A stretch of 64,000 bases of DNA from Rhizobium vallis (GCF_003985155.1 NZ_ML133701.1:1-64000); one strand, 5' to 3'. Counted from the first letter of the stretch, positions 35,592 to 44,958 are shown. The notes: generated by a model from the sequence alone, not told the origin. Translations and numbers: made by a program.

Positions 35592-35873
35592 ATGCTCCGT
35601 ATCGTTTTATCGTTTTTGCTGACCGCCGGTCTCGTAGGCTGCGGTTCGATTTCCCACCCGTTGCCCAAATGTGATGGTTATTCCCGCCGGCCGCTGAACC
35701 GCGCCATGTGGCAATGGCAGGACAGTGGAGGCGAGCAGCCGGCGACCCGGGCCGTTCCCGCTGAGCCGACCAGTCACGCCGCCGCCTATGTGCCGGAACC
35801 ATCTTCAGCCACACCGGCCGCTTTCGCGCATTTCGATGTCGCGGGCTCCTACCGTCCATGCGAGGGCGAATGA
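35592..35873 (+). CDS. virB7: VirB7-like lipoprotein
   Basis: A 93-aa lipoprotein: signal with lipobox LVGC at about residues 14-17, then KCDGYSRRPLNRAMWQWQD and a Pro/Ala-rich tail. Position between virB6 and virB8, the lipobox and the RPLNRxMW segment support a VirB7 role in outer-membrane anchoring of VirB9, although it is longer than Ti-plasmid VirB7 (about 55 aa). Confidence 0.75.
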   Translation: MLRIVLSFLLTAGLVGCGSISHPLPKCDGYSRRPLNRAMWQWQDSGGEQPATRAVPAEPTSHAAAYVPEPSSATPAAFAHFDVAGSYRPCEGE

Positions 35874-35874
35874 C

Positions 35875-36546
35875 ATGGTGACCACGAATAACCTCAAAAG
35901 TTACTTCGACAAAGCCCGCCGGTTCGATCAGGACCGGATGATCCAGGTCGAGCGTTCCGCCCGCATCGCTTGGTTCGTCGCTGCTTGCGCCGGCACGCTT
36001 GCTGCCGTTTCCGTCTTTGCCGTTGCCGGCCTCACTCCTTTGAAAACCGTCGAGCCTTTCGTCGTGCGGGTCGATAATTCCACAGGCATCGTTGACGTAG
36101 TCTCGGCGCTGACGTCGGCCGCCGGCACCTACGACGAGGCCGTCACCAAATATTTCGCGGCCAAATATGTCCGCGCCCGCGAGGGCTACGTCTGGAGCGA
36201 GGGCGAGGAGAATTTCCGCACCGTCGCCTTGCTGTCGACGCAGCCGGAACAGACTCGATTTGCCGCAGTCTACCGCGGCAGCAATCCCGATTCCCCGCAG
36301 AACATTTATGGCCGCAGCGCCACGTCGCGGATCAACATTGTTTCCATCTCGCTGATCAACGCCAATGTGGCATCCGTCCGCTATATGAGGACCGTGACCC
36401 GCGGTGACGAGGTGCGCACCACGCACTGGGTTACGACCCTGACCTTCTCCTATGCCAACGCTCCGATGTCCTCGACCGACCGGCTGACCAATCCGCTCGG
36501 CTTCGTCGTCAGCGAATATCGCGCCGATCCGGAGGCCATCAATTGA
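35875..36546 (+). CDS. virB8: VirB8 inner-membrane assembly factor
   Basis: A 223-aa bitopic protein: short cytosolic N-terminus, one membrane helix at about 29-50, and a periplasmic NTF2-like domain ending in VSEYRADPEA. The segment ARREGYVW-like (YVRAREGYVW) near residue 98 is characteristic. The ATG at 35875 directly follows the virB7 stop. Confidence 0.92.
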   Translation: MVTTNNLKSYFDKARRFDQDRMIQVERSARIAWFVAACAGTLAAVSVFAVAGLTPLKTVEPFVVRVDNSTGIVDVVSALTSAAGTYDEAVTKYFAAKYVRAREGYVWSEGEENFRTVALLSTQPEQTRFAAVYRGSNPDSPQNIYGRSATSRINIVSISLINANVASVRYMRTVTRGDEVRTTHWVTTLTFSYANAPMSSTDRLTNPLGFVVSEYRADPEAIN

Positions 36547-37400
36547 GACTGCACTTTCTCCTTCCGCTCATTCTGACCACCGGGTTTTCGTCTGCAGCGC
36601 TCGCCCTCGAGACGCCGCGCGGCGCCGCGCAGGACAACCGCATCCGTTTCGTCGACTACCAGCCCTATAACATCACCAAAGTCGTCGGCACGCTGCGGTC
36701 TTCGGTGCAAATCGAATTCGCCGCCGACGAGGAAATCGCTCATGTGGCGCTTGGCAACAGCGTTGCTTGGGAAGTGGCGCCGGCCGGCAACATCCTGTTC
36801 CTGAAGCCCAGGGAAAATCAGCCGGTGACGAATATCTCGGTCGTGACGACACGACGGGACGGCTCGACCCGCAGCTACCAGATGGAACTCACTGTCCGCG
36901 ACGGAAGCGTTGAAGCCGGTCAGAACACCTTTTTCTATGTGAAATATCGCTATCCCGCTGATGAAGCGGAGCGGCACCGCCAGGAAGCAGCTGCGCGCGC
37001 GCAGGCGGCGCAGGCCGGTGAGGCCGATCGCGTGCTTGCCCTTCACGAAGCCTATGGACCGCGCAACTGGCGTTATTCGGCGCAAGGATCCCAAGCGCTC
37101 GAACCGCAAGCGGTCTATGACAACGGCAAGGTCACGACCTTCGCCTTCGCCGGCAACCAGGAAATGCCGGCGATCTATATGGAAAATTCCGACGGCAGCG
37201 AAAGCCTGGTCTCGAAGTCGGTCGACGGCAATCTCGTCCTTGTTCACGCGATCAGCCGCAAGTTCATCCTGCGCCGGGGCGGCGACGTGCTTTGCGTCTT
37301 CAACGAAGCCTACGATCGCGTCGGCATCAATTCCGAGACCAACACGACGTCACCGTCGGTCGAGCGCGTCGTCAAAGTGCCGCCCGGCGCGGCGCAATAG
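36543..37400 (+). CDS. virB9: VirB9 outer-membrane complex protein
   Basis: A 285-aa exported protein with signal peptide (cleavage near ALALE) and the VirB9/CagX features DNRIRFVDYQPYNITKVVG near residue 30 and YRYP near residue 138, with the C-terminal domain from about 175. The start is TTG 36543, overlapping the virB8 stop (TTGA), which is unusual but has the best fit to the signal peptide. Confidence 0.9.
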   Translation: MRLHFLLPLILTTGFSSAALALETPRGAAQDNRIRFVDYQPYNITKVVGTLRSSVQIEFAADEEIAHVALGNSVAWEVAPAGNILFLKPRENQPVTNISVVTTRRDGSTRSYQMELTVRDGSVEAGQNTFFYVKYRYPADEAERHRQEAAARAQAAQAGEADRVLALHEAYGPRNWRYSAQGSQALEPQAVYDNGKVTTFAFAGNQEMPAIYMENSDGSESLVSKSVDGNLVLVHAISRKFILRRGGDVLCVFNEAYDRVGINSETNTTSPSVERVVKVPPGAAQ

Positions 37401-37408
37401 GAGGTGAC

Positions 37409-38581
37409 ATGGCCGAGGAAGAGATTGCCCAGATTCCGGGCGAGCGGGCCGAGACGGCGGCCGGTGGCCGGCTCGACAATAACCCCACCCTCAAACGCGG
37501 CACTGTCGCGTTGGCGATCGTCGTCTTTGTCGCCTTCGCTCTCTGGTCGATGCGAGGGCAGGACAAACCGTCAGACGGTGCCCAGCCGGAGCGCGTTGTC
37601 ATCCGGCAGACATCGGATTTCGAACCGGCGAAGGAGCCACAGCCGGTGGCGACACCGCCGCAATTTCAGCTCCCGACGCCTGTCGCCGCCGAGCAGGCGC
37701 CGACCGAGGATGACAAGCTGCTCGACGCTGCCCGCCGTGCGCCGGTCATCGCCTATGGCGGCGAGAAATCGCCGGCCACGCGGCGGCAGGATCAGGGCGA
37801 GGCGTCGGATCAGGCCTCGAATTACGTGCCGCTCGGCGCCAATCCCGGCGGCTTCGCCTCGCAGGGTGAAAACGAAGACCAGCGCTTCAACCGCTTGCTG
37901 ACGCCGACGCAGTTGCAGGGATCGCGCGCCGGCACGTTGGGCAACCGCGATTTCATTGTCGCAATGGGGACATCCATTCCTTGCGTTCTCGAGACCGCGC
38001 TCTCCTCCGATCAGCCAGGGTTCACGAGCTGCGTCATCAACCGGGACGTTCTCTCAGATAATGGCCGTGTGGTGCTGATGGAAAAAGGCACGCAGATCGT
38101 CGGAGAATATCGCGGCGGTCTTCGCCGTGGCCAAAAGCGCCTGTTCGTTCTCTGGAACCGGGCGAAGACGCCGAAAGGCGTGATCATCACTTTGGCTTCG
38201 CCGGCGACCGATGCGCTTGGCCGGGCCGGCATCGATGGTTATGTGGACACCCATTGGTGGGAGCGGTTCGGCAGCGCAATGCTCCTGTCGATCGTCGGTG
38301 ATGCCAGTTCCTATGCCAGCAGCCGGCTGCAGGACAGCGACGTCGAAGCGCAAAATACCACCAGCGCCGGTCAGCAGGCCGCGGCGATCGCCGTCGAGCA
38401 GTCGATCAACATTCCGCCGACGCTCATGAAACATCAGGGCGAGTTGGTTTCGATCTTCGTCGCACGCGACCTCGACTTCTCAAGCGTTTATCGGCTTCGC
38501 GTGACCGAGCCCCGCAATCGCGTCTACGACCGTGCTGTCCTTGGGGATTTCAGCCCCTCCTCGAAGCTCGTGACAAAATAG
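37409..38581 (+). CDS. virB10: VirB10 channel protein
   Basis: A 390-aa TrbI/VirB10 protein: cytosolic N-terminus, membrane helix at about residues 33-50, a Pro-rich periplasmic stretch, and the C-terminal barrel from about 165 with GTSIPCVLETALSSDQPGF. It spans both membranes and opens the outer pore. AGGAGGTGAC precedes the ATG at 37409; the longer upstream frame overlaps virB9. Confidence 0.92.
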   Translation: MAEEEIAQIPGERAETAAGGRLDNNPTLKRGTVALAIVVFVAFALWSMRGQDKPSDGAQPERVVIRQTSDFEPAKEPQPVATPPQFQLPTPVAAEQAPTEDDKLLDAARRAPVIAYGGEKSPATRRQDQGEASDQASNYVPLGANPGGFASQGENEDQRFNRLLTPTQLQGSRAGTLGNRDFIVAMGTSIPCVLETALSSDQPGFTSCVINRDVLSDNGRVVLMEKGTQIVGEYRGGLRRGQKRLFVLWNRAKTPKGVIITLASPATDALGRAGIDGYVDTHWWERFGSAMLLSIVGDASSYASSRLQDSDVEAQNTTSAGQQAAAIAVEQSINIPPTLMKHQGELVSIFVARDLDFSSVYRLRVTEPRNRVYDRAVLGDFSPSSKLVTK

Positions 38582-38589
38582 GTTCGGCA

Positions 38590-39618
38590 ATGACTGAAGC
38601 TGCCGACTCCGGCGTCGTGCGCGAACTGCTTTCGCCACTATCACGCTTCCTACGCGACAAGACGCTCTATGAGGTCGTCGTCAACCTGCCGGGACAGGTC
38701 GTCACGGAGGGTAGGGACGGATGGCAGACCTATGAGATGCCCGAACTTTCGTTCGACCGGCTGATGCGTCTCGCTCGCGCCGTCGCGAGCTTCTCCGATC
38801 AATCGATCGACGAGACGCGGCCGATCCTGTCGGCGACCCTGCCGGATGATGAGCGGATCCAGATCGTCATCCCGCCGGCAACGACGAAGGGAACCGTCAG
38901 CATCACCATCCGCAAGCCGTCCTCCGTGTCGCTGACCCTTGAGGATCTCGATCATGGAGGATTGTTCGCCGACGTTTTGCGGGTCGACGGCGACGCGAGC
39001 CAATCGGACCAAAGGCTGTTGGAATACTATCGCATTGGCGCCTACAAAGCGTTTCTCCGGGAGGCGGTGTTTGCAAGAAAGAACATCATCATCTCCGGCG
39101 CCACCGGGTCGGGAAAAACAACTCTATCGAAAGCGCTGATCCGCCACATTCCGCAAAGCGAGCGGATTATTTCGATCGAAGACACTCCCGAGCTGGTGGT
39201 CCCGCAGCCCAACCATGTTCGGCTCCTTTACTCCAAAGGCGGGCAGGGGCTCGCCAAGGTCGGCGCGAAGGACCTGCTCGAATCCTGCCTGCGCATGCGG
39301 CCCGACCGCATTTTGCTGCAGGAGCTGCGGGACGGGACGGCATTCTACTACATCCGCAATGTCAACTCCGGCCATCCTGGCTCCATCACCACGGTCCATG
39401 CCGACTCGGCCCGCCTCGCCTTTGAGCAGCTGACTTTGCTGGTCAAGGAGTCGGAGGGTGGTGGGGACCTCGAACGGCACGACATCCGCGAGATGTTGAC
39501 GATCGCGGTCGACATCATCATCCAATGCAAGCGGATCGACGGCCGGTTTCGGGTGAGCGAGATCTACTATCGAGACGCCGCGACTGACCTCGGCCGCTCT
39601 TCGTCGGATCGAGCTTAA
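38590..39618 (+). CDS. virB11: VirB11 secretion ATPase
   Basis: A 342-aa hexameric traffic ATPase. Walker A GATGSGKTT is near residue 170, the Asp-box region IISIEDTPEL follows, and Walker B-like ILLQELRDGTAFYY and SGHPGSITTVHADS complete the set. It is the last gene of the operon. No terminator is evident in the 43 bases before the convergent toxin gene. Confidence 0.93.
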   Translation: MTEAADSGVVRELLSPLSRFLRDKTLYEVVVNLPGQVVTEGRDGWQTYEMPELSFDRLMRLARAVASFSDQSIDETRPILSATLPDDERIQIVIPPATTKGTVSITIRKPSSVSLTLEDLDHGGLFADVLRVDGDASQSDQRLLEYYRIGAYKAFLREAVFARKNIIISGATGSGKTTLSKALIRHIPQSERIISIEDTPELVVPQPNHVRLLYSKGGQGLAKVGAKDLLESCLRMRPDRILLQELRDGTAFYYIRNVNSGHPGSITTVHADSARLAFEQLTLLVKESEGGGDLERHDIREMLTIAVDIIIQCKRIDGRFRVSEIYYRDAATDLGRSSSDRA

Positions 39619-39661
39619 CGGGTTGCGTCCGGGCCTCAAACAATTCTGTCGGTCTCGACCG

Positions 39662-40240
39662 TCAGTCCAATTGTGCGGCCTTCTCACGCAGGACCACTGA
39701 AAACGCGCGGAGCCCCTGATGGTCCAGTGCATCAATGAATTCGTGAACCGCCGGCACCGTCTTCCGTAAATTCAACCGGCCGCGCCTGATGCTGTCGATC
39801 AATGCGCTCGAAAACGTGGAATGGAGGCCCACGAGGAAATTGTCTGGCGACACGCAGGCCACCCCATGAGGCCGAAGGTCCGCGGCTGGGAAATCCTTGA
39901 GATTCCACGTGACAATCAGAGAAGCCTTTCCGGCGATGGCTGCAGCTAAAACATGACGATCATCCGGATCCGGTAGCGAGAGGTCGGGGATGAGAATTCG
40001 GTGGTTGCCGACATCGGCATCGGGCAAAACTTCCTTGATCCGATCACGGGTCGCTTTCAGACGGGCGAAGGGTATATCGGGTGAGCCGATGGCCAGATTG
40101 CGAATCCACTCGGCGTGGATGTCGTCGGTCCAGCGTGCGTCGACGAGACCGTCGAAAGCACACTGGACCAAGACATTACGCAAATGGAAAGGGTAGAGGA
40201 CGCAGGCATCATAGACCGCGACAGGCGGCTTAGAGGCCAT
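39662..40240 (-). CDS. PIN-domain ribonuclease toxin (PIN_3 type)
   Basis: A 192-aa PIN-domain protein. Acidic residues expected in the active site are seen in VYDACVLYP (N-terminus), the DDIHAEW segment near residue 39, and DPDDRHVLAAAI near residue 91, with IVTWNLKDFP following. It overlaps the upstream antitoxin gene by 11 bases, as in many toxin-antitoxin operons. It likely cleaves RNA when the antitoxin is lost, stabilising the plasmid. Confidence 0.82.
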   Translation of the reverse strand: MASKPPVAVYDACVLYPFHLRNVLVQCAFDGLVDARWTDDIHAEWIRNLAIGSPDIPFARLKATRDRIKEVLPDADVGNHRILIPDLSLPDPDDRHVLAAAIAGKASLIVTWNLKDFPAADLRPHGVACVSPDNFLVGLHSTFSSALIDSIRRGRLNLRKTVPAVHEFIDALDHQGLRAFSVVLREKAAQLD

Positions 40241-40676
40241 GATTGACGATCAGATCCTCTGTGTCCTCGGCCAGCGCGTCGAGGCTTTTCTGGCGAGCAT
40301 CGAGCTTGTCCTTGAGCGCGAGAACATCCTTCAACTTGGCTCGGCGGTGCTTGCCGACATAGCGGAAGGGCAGATCGCCGCGATCCATGCGCAGCACCAC
40401 GAGAGGACGTGAGATGCCGAGGATGGTGGAGGCGTCGGTCGGGCTCAATTCCTGATCTTCCGTGAGCACGGCAACACGCTTGCCGCGCAACAGATGATCG
40501 AGGAGTGCTTCGACAGGTGCGAGAGCCGAGGCTGGGAGAGAAAGGGTTTGAAGTTGTCCACCTTCACGGCGAATCCGTAGTTCCAGTTGGTCGCCCTCCG
40601 CCAGATTTGGCATAGGCGCGACGGCCTTGCGGTCGCGATCCGACAATTTGGTAAATTGAAGAACATGGCTGGTCAT
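40230..40676 (-). CDS. Antitoxin with excisionase-like HTH, partner of the PIN toxin
   Basis: A 148-aa protein with LSPTDASTILGISRPLVVLR (about residues 72-91), an MerR/excisionase-type HTH, followed by a basic stretch and a C-terminal helix that would bind the toxin. The ATG at 40676 follows AGAGGTG; the frame extends further upstream without support. Two ATAACTG repeats spaced 9 bp apart (40716 and 40725) lie in the promoter and may be its own operator. Confidence 0.78.
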   Translation of the reverse strand: MTSHVLQFTKLSDRDRKAVAPMPNLAEGDQLELRIRREGGQLQTLSLPASALAPVEALLDHLLRGKRVAVLTEDQELSPTDASTILGISRPLVVLRMDRGDLPFRYVGKHRRAKLKDVLALKDKLDARQKSLDALAEDTEDLIVNHGL

Positions 40677-41189
40677 GGCGAACACCTCTGACCATGTATA
40701 TAGGGCAAGTCGCTTATAACTGCAATAACTGAAATATGCTCCGCTTTCCATCTCCGATTTCTGGGTGCCATAGGAGCGCGCGGCGAACAAGCTCGACCCG
40801 CCAACTTGAAGCGTGGGTTACCCGCCAACCGCAAGCGCTCCGCTTTCGATGTGGTCATGCAATGCAAAGGGGGCCGCCTCACCAACTATGCAGAAAAATA
40901 GGGCCGCTGGAAAACCAGGGCCCTTTAAGGTGTGAAGGTCAATAACCTCCAGAGGGGAACAGCTGATACGATGGCACTGGGAGGAAAACCATCGATTGCA
41001 TCAACTGGAGGCAATATGCTCATATTTTGACCGCTTGGTAAACATTTTTTGTGCAGTGCAGCTATGCAGAAATGGCAGAGAGTTCTCTGGGCCGATTTGA
41101 CCGGGATATAGCTTCACGCAGTCGAGATCGCCCGCTCGATGGCTTCCTTTTAGGGCGTCTACGTCGCTGACCAAGGAGGCTGGTGTGGA
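40677..41189. other. Non-coding gap between TA module and DUF1173 gene
   Basis: About 510 bases. It holds the TA promoter at the left end and otherwise no supported gene. The rest is of mixed composition without clear repeats. Confidence 0.4.
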
Positions 41190-42380
41190 TTATGGCAGCC
41201 GCGGCATTTCGCCGTCGGCTACACGCCAGATCCACGGCGTCATCTCGGCTCTCGCGGCGATCATCTCATTCAATGCAACGTCGTAGTCTTCGTCGGCCTT
41301 CGTCGGAACGATGAACATGGCGATCGGCGCTGGCCTTGCCTCCGGTAAGGTCACGGAGGCAATCGGCTGGTCGCGCGAAAGATCGAACCGGAGTCCTTTC
41401 ACGCTCCTTCGCTTCAGGCTGGAGAGCCGCTCCAGGAGACGCTGTTCATGGATGGTTTCGAACGGGATCCAGTTCTCGTTGACCACCATCAGCGCCACTT
41501 CCTCGACCGAAGCTATCCCCGCTCCCGAAATGCCGAACGTGGCGATGACGATGAGATGAAACCCCTCGTTGGATCGCCACAGTTCCAGTTCGGTTTCATA
41601 TCGGGCATTCAACCGTTTCCACGCCCCCTCATCGAGCATGAAGGGGAAAGGCAGGTGGCGCACCAGCATCTTCTGGCCATCGCGCGCTGAGGAAAATTCC
41701 TTTACCTCTCCGACGGTCATCATCAGTTTCCGCGGACCGGGACCGGTTAACTGGGCGCCGGCCAACATAGCCGCACGCCGCGCTGAAATCCCCTCTTTGT
41801 CGTCCTGATGAAACACTTCCGGGACAAACAAGATATCGCTGAGAGGGCCGCCGCGGACGATCATCTGCTTTGCCGCGTTCACCAGACTGCTGCGCACGCG
41901 CCCCCAGCCGCGTTTCCCGGCCCATAGCGAGGTCCATTCCGTCAGCTCCCCCATGTCCCAGAGATAATGGAGCATCGCCCTGAGCGAGAGCTTCTTGGGC
42001 TCGCTTCGCACAGTCTCCGACGGCTCCGAAGGCGATGTCGACGTCGATCGGCCCCCTCGTTTCGACAGCGAAAAATTGAGTTTCAGCGTTGCCGCACCGG
42101 TCGCCGCGTCGATTTGGATGGCGTTGCCGATCAACGGCCCGAGGCCGGATAGCTCATACGGCGGGTCGTAAGACGAGCAGCCGGGATCATGCTGCCGGCC
42201 TGAGAGCGGCATGCGTTTGATCAGGAATTGGCCATCCATCCGGGCAATGTACATCGGCACCGGCGGTTGCCGACACGGGCAAAGTGGCCTGAGCTTCTGT
42301 TCGTAAGCGCGTTCGAGCTGCGGCAGAAACTCTGGAGAACTGTCGTCGAACGCCTGGTTGCCGATCAAAAACTGTCGCAC
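41190..42380 (-). CDS. DUF1173 family protein
   Basis: About 396 aa. The N-terminal region with LRPLCPCRQPPVPMYIARMD and the Cys in GRQHDPGCSSY suggests a zinc-binding site near residues 40-75, as in DUF1173 proteins that occur on rhizobial conjugative plasmids. No known activity. I use the GTG at 42380 because GGGAGGAAC lies 5 bases upstream; an earlier TTG at 42404 has no site. The 310 bases further upstream are AT-rich and contain no gene. Confidence 0.72.
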   Translation of the reverse strand: MRQFLIGNQAFDDSSPEFLPQLERAYEQKLRPLCPCRQPPVPMYIARMDGQFLIKRMPLSGRQHDPGCSSYDPPYELSGLGPLIGNAIQIDAATGAATLKLNFSLSKRGGRSTSTSPSEPSETVRSEPKKLSLRAMLHYLWDMGELTEWTSLWAGKRGWGRVRSSLVNAAKQMIVRGGPLSDILFVPEVFHQDDKEGISARRAAMLAGAQLTGPGPRKLMMTVGEVKEFSSARDGQKMLVRHLPFPFMLDEGAWKRLNARYETELELWRSNEGFHLIVIATFGISGAGIASVEEVALMVVNENWIPFETIHEQRLLERLSSLKRRSVKGLRFDLSRDQPIASVTLPEARPAPIAMFIVPTKADEDYDVALNEMIAARAEMTPWIWRVADGEMPRLP

Positions 42381-42689
42381 GTCGTTCCTCCCTTGCCTGG
42401 CCAAAGGCTGATCGAGCCGTAAAAGGAAGGCGTAGCATGAGCTTCGCGGACTTTACTAGCGCAAAATAGTTAGTATGTAAATGTTACGGCCGCTGGGGCC
42501 GATTTCAACGCCAAGGCAGGAAAGAAGATACGTGCATTCCAGCCTCCAAAAATTAAAATTAACGATCATGATAATTAGAAGTCAACGGTGCGTTGATTAG
42601 AAGTCAGCCGGTCAAAATGTAGAGGCTGCGCCAGCATGAAGTGAGTTCTAATCGCGTGCTACCCAGCCCTTCGAGCCGGCCGGCACTGA

Positions 42690-43021
42690 ACCGCCGATCA
42701 CCTTGCCGCCTTCCGACTGCCCGATGGCTGCCGGCGTCTCTACATCGCAGCTGACGCCGATGCGGCCGGCCGGCACGTATCGAGGGATTGAGCTACCGCG
42801 CCCAGGCGCTGGGGATCCTGCCGCTAGTGCTTGCCCCGGAGTTCGGCGACTTCAACGAGGATCTGCGCCGGCTCAGTCCGGAACGGCTCATCGCTAATCT
42901 CAGGGCGCAGCTCGTTCTGAAACGCTCTGGCCTTTCTGCCCGCATGATCGAGCCGGACGGGGAAGGTGAGGGCGTGAGGGCCTACAGGATGGCAGGTCTC
43001 TGCCGGTCGCCGCACGGGTAG
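42690..43021 (+). pseudogene. TOPRIM-domain (plasmid primase-like) gene fragment
   Basis: In one frame ADHLAAFRLPDGCRRLYIAA is followed by DADAAGRH, then a stop. Two bases off, LSYRAQALGILPLVLAPEFG continues with DFNEDLRRLSPERLIANLRA. Joined, they match the Toprim domain (AADADAAGR motif and the DFND metal-binding segment) of plasmid primase/helicase-like proteins. The N-terminal part is absent and an in-frame TGA precedes the fragment, so it is dead. Confidence 0.65.
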
Positions 43022-43091
43022 GCGCCCGCCCGCGGGCCTGCCGAGAGGCGACCCTTACCATGCGGCGGGCGGGCCTTCAGCGGGTCGCTCA

Positions 43092-43150
43092 GGTTTCTTC
43101 CCCTGGCTTGGGCCGCGTGCGGCCCGCCATTCCTGGCACAGCAAGAAACC
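43092..43150 (+). promoter_or_regulatory. Structured leader upstream of the DUF2493 pseudogene
   Basis: GGTTTCTT (43092-43099) pairs with AAGAAACC (43143-43150) around a perfect inner hairpin GGGCCGC-GT-GCGGCCC (43110-43125). A GC-rich, dyad-filled stretch follows up to the gene. The plan resembles the leaders at 46.1 and 47.2 kb. Confidence 0.45.
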
Positions 43151-43271
43151 TCCCTTCCGCCGCCCGGCGCTTCGCCGCGGCGTCAGGCGCCGCGGTTCCG
43201 GCCCGTCTGCCGCGTGGACAGGGATCGCCGTCAGGCCGCGAGAGGCGCGGCCCAAATCCGACGGAGACCAT

Positions 43272-44235
43272 CTGAACCTAAGTCTTCCCATCGACGACGC
43301 CTTCGAGCCCCGCCCCGCCTCGTCCCCAACCGACCGTTTCATCTACGAGATGCAGATCTACGGCCATCGCCCCTTCCAGGATGAACCGGACCCGCGTCCG
43401 CTGCCGGAGGAGCCGGTCGTCCAGTCGGCGCTGACCGCCATGTTCGATGCTCTATTCGAAATGCTCGGCGATACCCGCCTGGAGCCCGATCTCGAAGACC
43501 TCCTGTGGTCGACGGTCAATCTCTTCCACCGCGCCGGCGAGCGCATCCAGCGGGAGCTTCAGCGTAATGAGGATAGCCAACGCAACGGTCAGCGCGAGCA
43601 GGACGGCTCGGAGGTCAAGAGTGTCGAGTTGGAGCGCCTCGTTGCCGAAGGCATCACGCTGCTTGAGCGCCGCAATGCCTTCGAGTTCATGCGCGCCTAT
43701 GCGGGCGACCACTTCGAAGCCAATGCGGCTCGGCATGGCGGCCGCGGACGGGCTCCAAGGTCAGCCACGCCAACATGACCGCGGCGATGATCGACTCCAG
43801 AGACTTTCCATCCGCCCGCCGGCGCGCCGAGACCGAAGTGCTGATCCCGGCAGGCACCAAGATCGCCTTCGGCGGCGGCATCGACTACAATGATCACGAA
43901 CGAATCTGGGCGAAACTCGATCAAGCCCTCGCCAAATATCCCGACATGGTGCTGCTGCACGGCGGCTCGCCGAAGGGCGCCGAACGTATCGCTGCCTGCT
44001 GGGCAGAAGCGCGCAAGGTGATACAGATCGCCTTCAAACCGAATGGACGAAGCACGCCAAGGCCGCACCGTTCCGCCGCAATGACGACATGCTCTCGGTC
44101 ATGCCGGCTGGCGTCGTCATCTTCCCCGGCTCCGGCATTACCGGCAATCTTGCCGACAAGGCCCGCCGACTTGGCATCTCCGTTTTGGCAAGCGGCGGGA
44201 GATGGCGCGTAAGCGCCATCTGTCCATACGGCTGA
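43272..44235 (+). pseudogene. DUF2493 family gene with two frameshifts
   Basis: Three frames in order give a DUF2493 (SLOG-like) protein of about 320 aa: PTDRFIYEMQIYGHRPFQDE onward; MTAAMIDSRDF, then KIAFGGGIDYND and MVLLHGGSPKGAERIAA; finally DMLSVMPAGVVIFPGSGITG with NLADKARRLGIS. Adding one T near 43735 (CATGGCGG to CATTGGCGG) and one near 44047 (AATGGACG to AATTGGACG) would restore one frame. The start would be CTG 43272 where relatives have ATG. It is either a recent pseudogene or a sequence affected by two base-calling errors. A perfect 8-bp hairpin lies at 44201-44220 near the end. Confidence 0.8.
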
Positions 44236-44261
44236 AGGAGATGCTTGCATTTCGCAAAAAT

Positions 44262-44271
44262 TGTGTACACA
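44262..44271. promoter_or_regulatory. Palindromic operator of the Phd/PIN module
   Basis: TGTGTACACA is a perfect 10-bp dyad 25 bases before the antitoxin start, overlapping the likely promoter (TTGCAT at 44245). Phd/YefM antitoxins are known to bind TGTACA-type dyads, so this is probably the autoregulatory site. Confidence 0.6.
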
Positions 44272-44296
44272 TTTGCCGCTGAAACGGAGCTTCGCC

Positions 44297-44563
44297 ATGA
44301 CCCAATCTCGGCAGCAGATACCATCTCCCCGCCGTGTCGGCGTGCGGGAATTTCGCGGCAACCTGACGTCTTTCCTCAAGCAGGTCGAAGACGGCCAGCG
44401 GTTCGTCCTGACGTCGCATCACAAGGTTGTCGCCGAAATCGGCCCGCCGTCAGCCGGCGTCGTCATGCGGAAACCAGGCGCGTTGCGCGGAAAGATCAAA
44501 GTTGCCGATGACTTCGATGGTCTGCCGGCGGATGTTCTGAAGTCCATGGAAGACGGGACGTGA
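44297..44563 (+). CDS. Phd/YefM-family antitoxin
   Basis: An 88-aa antitoxin: RVGVREFRGNLTSFLKQVED (about residues 13-32) followed by RFVLTSHHKVVAEIGP is the Phd DNA-binding fold, and the C-terminal 40 residues (MRKPGALRGKIKVADDF) form the toxin-binding tail. It overlaps the toxin gene by four bases. The start at 44297 gives the normal length. Confidence 0.85.
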   Translation: MTQSRQQIPSPRRVGVREFRGNLTSFLKQVEDGQRFVLTSHHKVVAEIGPPSAGVVMRKPGALRGKIKVADDFDGLPADVLKSMEDGT

Positions 44564-44958
44564 GGCTGCTGCTCGATACACATGCCTTGCTGTGGTGGCT
44601 GAACGACGACGAGAAGCTAGGGAACCATGCGCGTCGCCTTATTGGCGATCCCGAGAATGATGTCCTCGTCAGTGCTGTCTCCCTTTGGGAAATCACTGTG
44701 AAGCTGCGCATCGGCAAACTTGATGCCGATATCGAAGAGATTGTTGCGATTTTGCCGGATCAAGGTTTCGACCGGCTGGATATCTCGGACGCGCATCTTA
44801 TCGCTCTCGCTGCTCTTCCACTTCATCACCGCGATCCTTTCGATCATCTGCTCATGGCGCAAGCCGTGGCGGAGGGAGCGTATTTGGTTTCGGACGATCA
44901 AAATGTCGCGCTTTATGGCATTCCGTTTGTGACTTGCTCCGATCCTGTTGCCTTGTGA
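44560..44958 (+). CDS. VapC-like PIN-domain toxin
   Basis: A 132-aa PIN protein: LLLDTHALLWWL at the N-terminus with the first catalytic Asp, SAVSLWEITVKLRIGKL near residue 46 with the Glu, and HHRDPFDHLLMAQA near residue 88 with the next Asp, then LVSDDQNV. This is the classic RNA-cleaving toxin partner of Phd-like antitoxins. It starts at GTG 44560 inside the antitoxin stop. Confidence 0.88.
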   Translation: MRLLLDTHALLWWLNDDEKLGNHARRLIGDPENDVLVSAVSLWEITVKLRIGKLDADIEEIVAILPDQGFDRLDISDAHLIALAALPLHHRDPFDHLLMAQAVAEGAYLVSDDQNVALYGIPFVTCSDPVAL

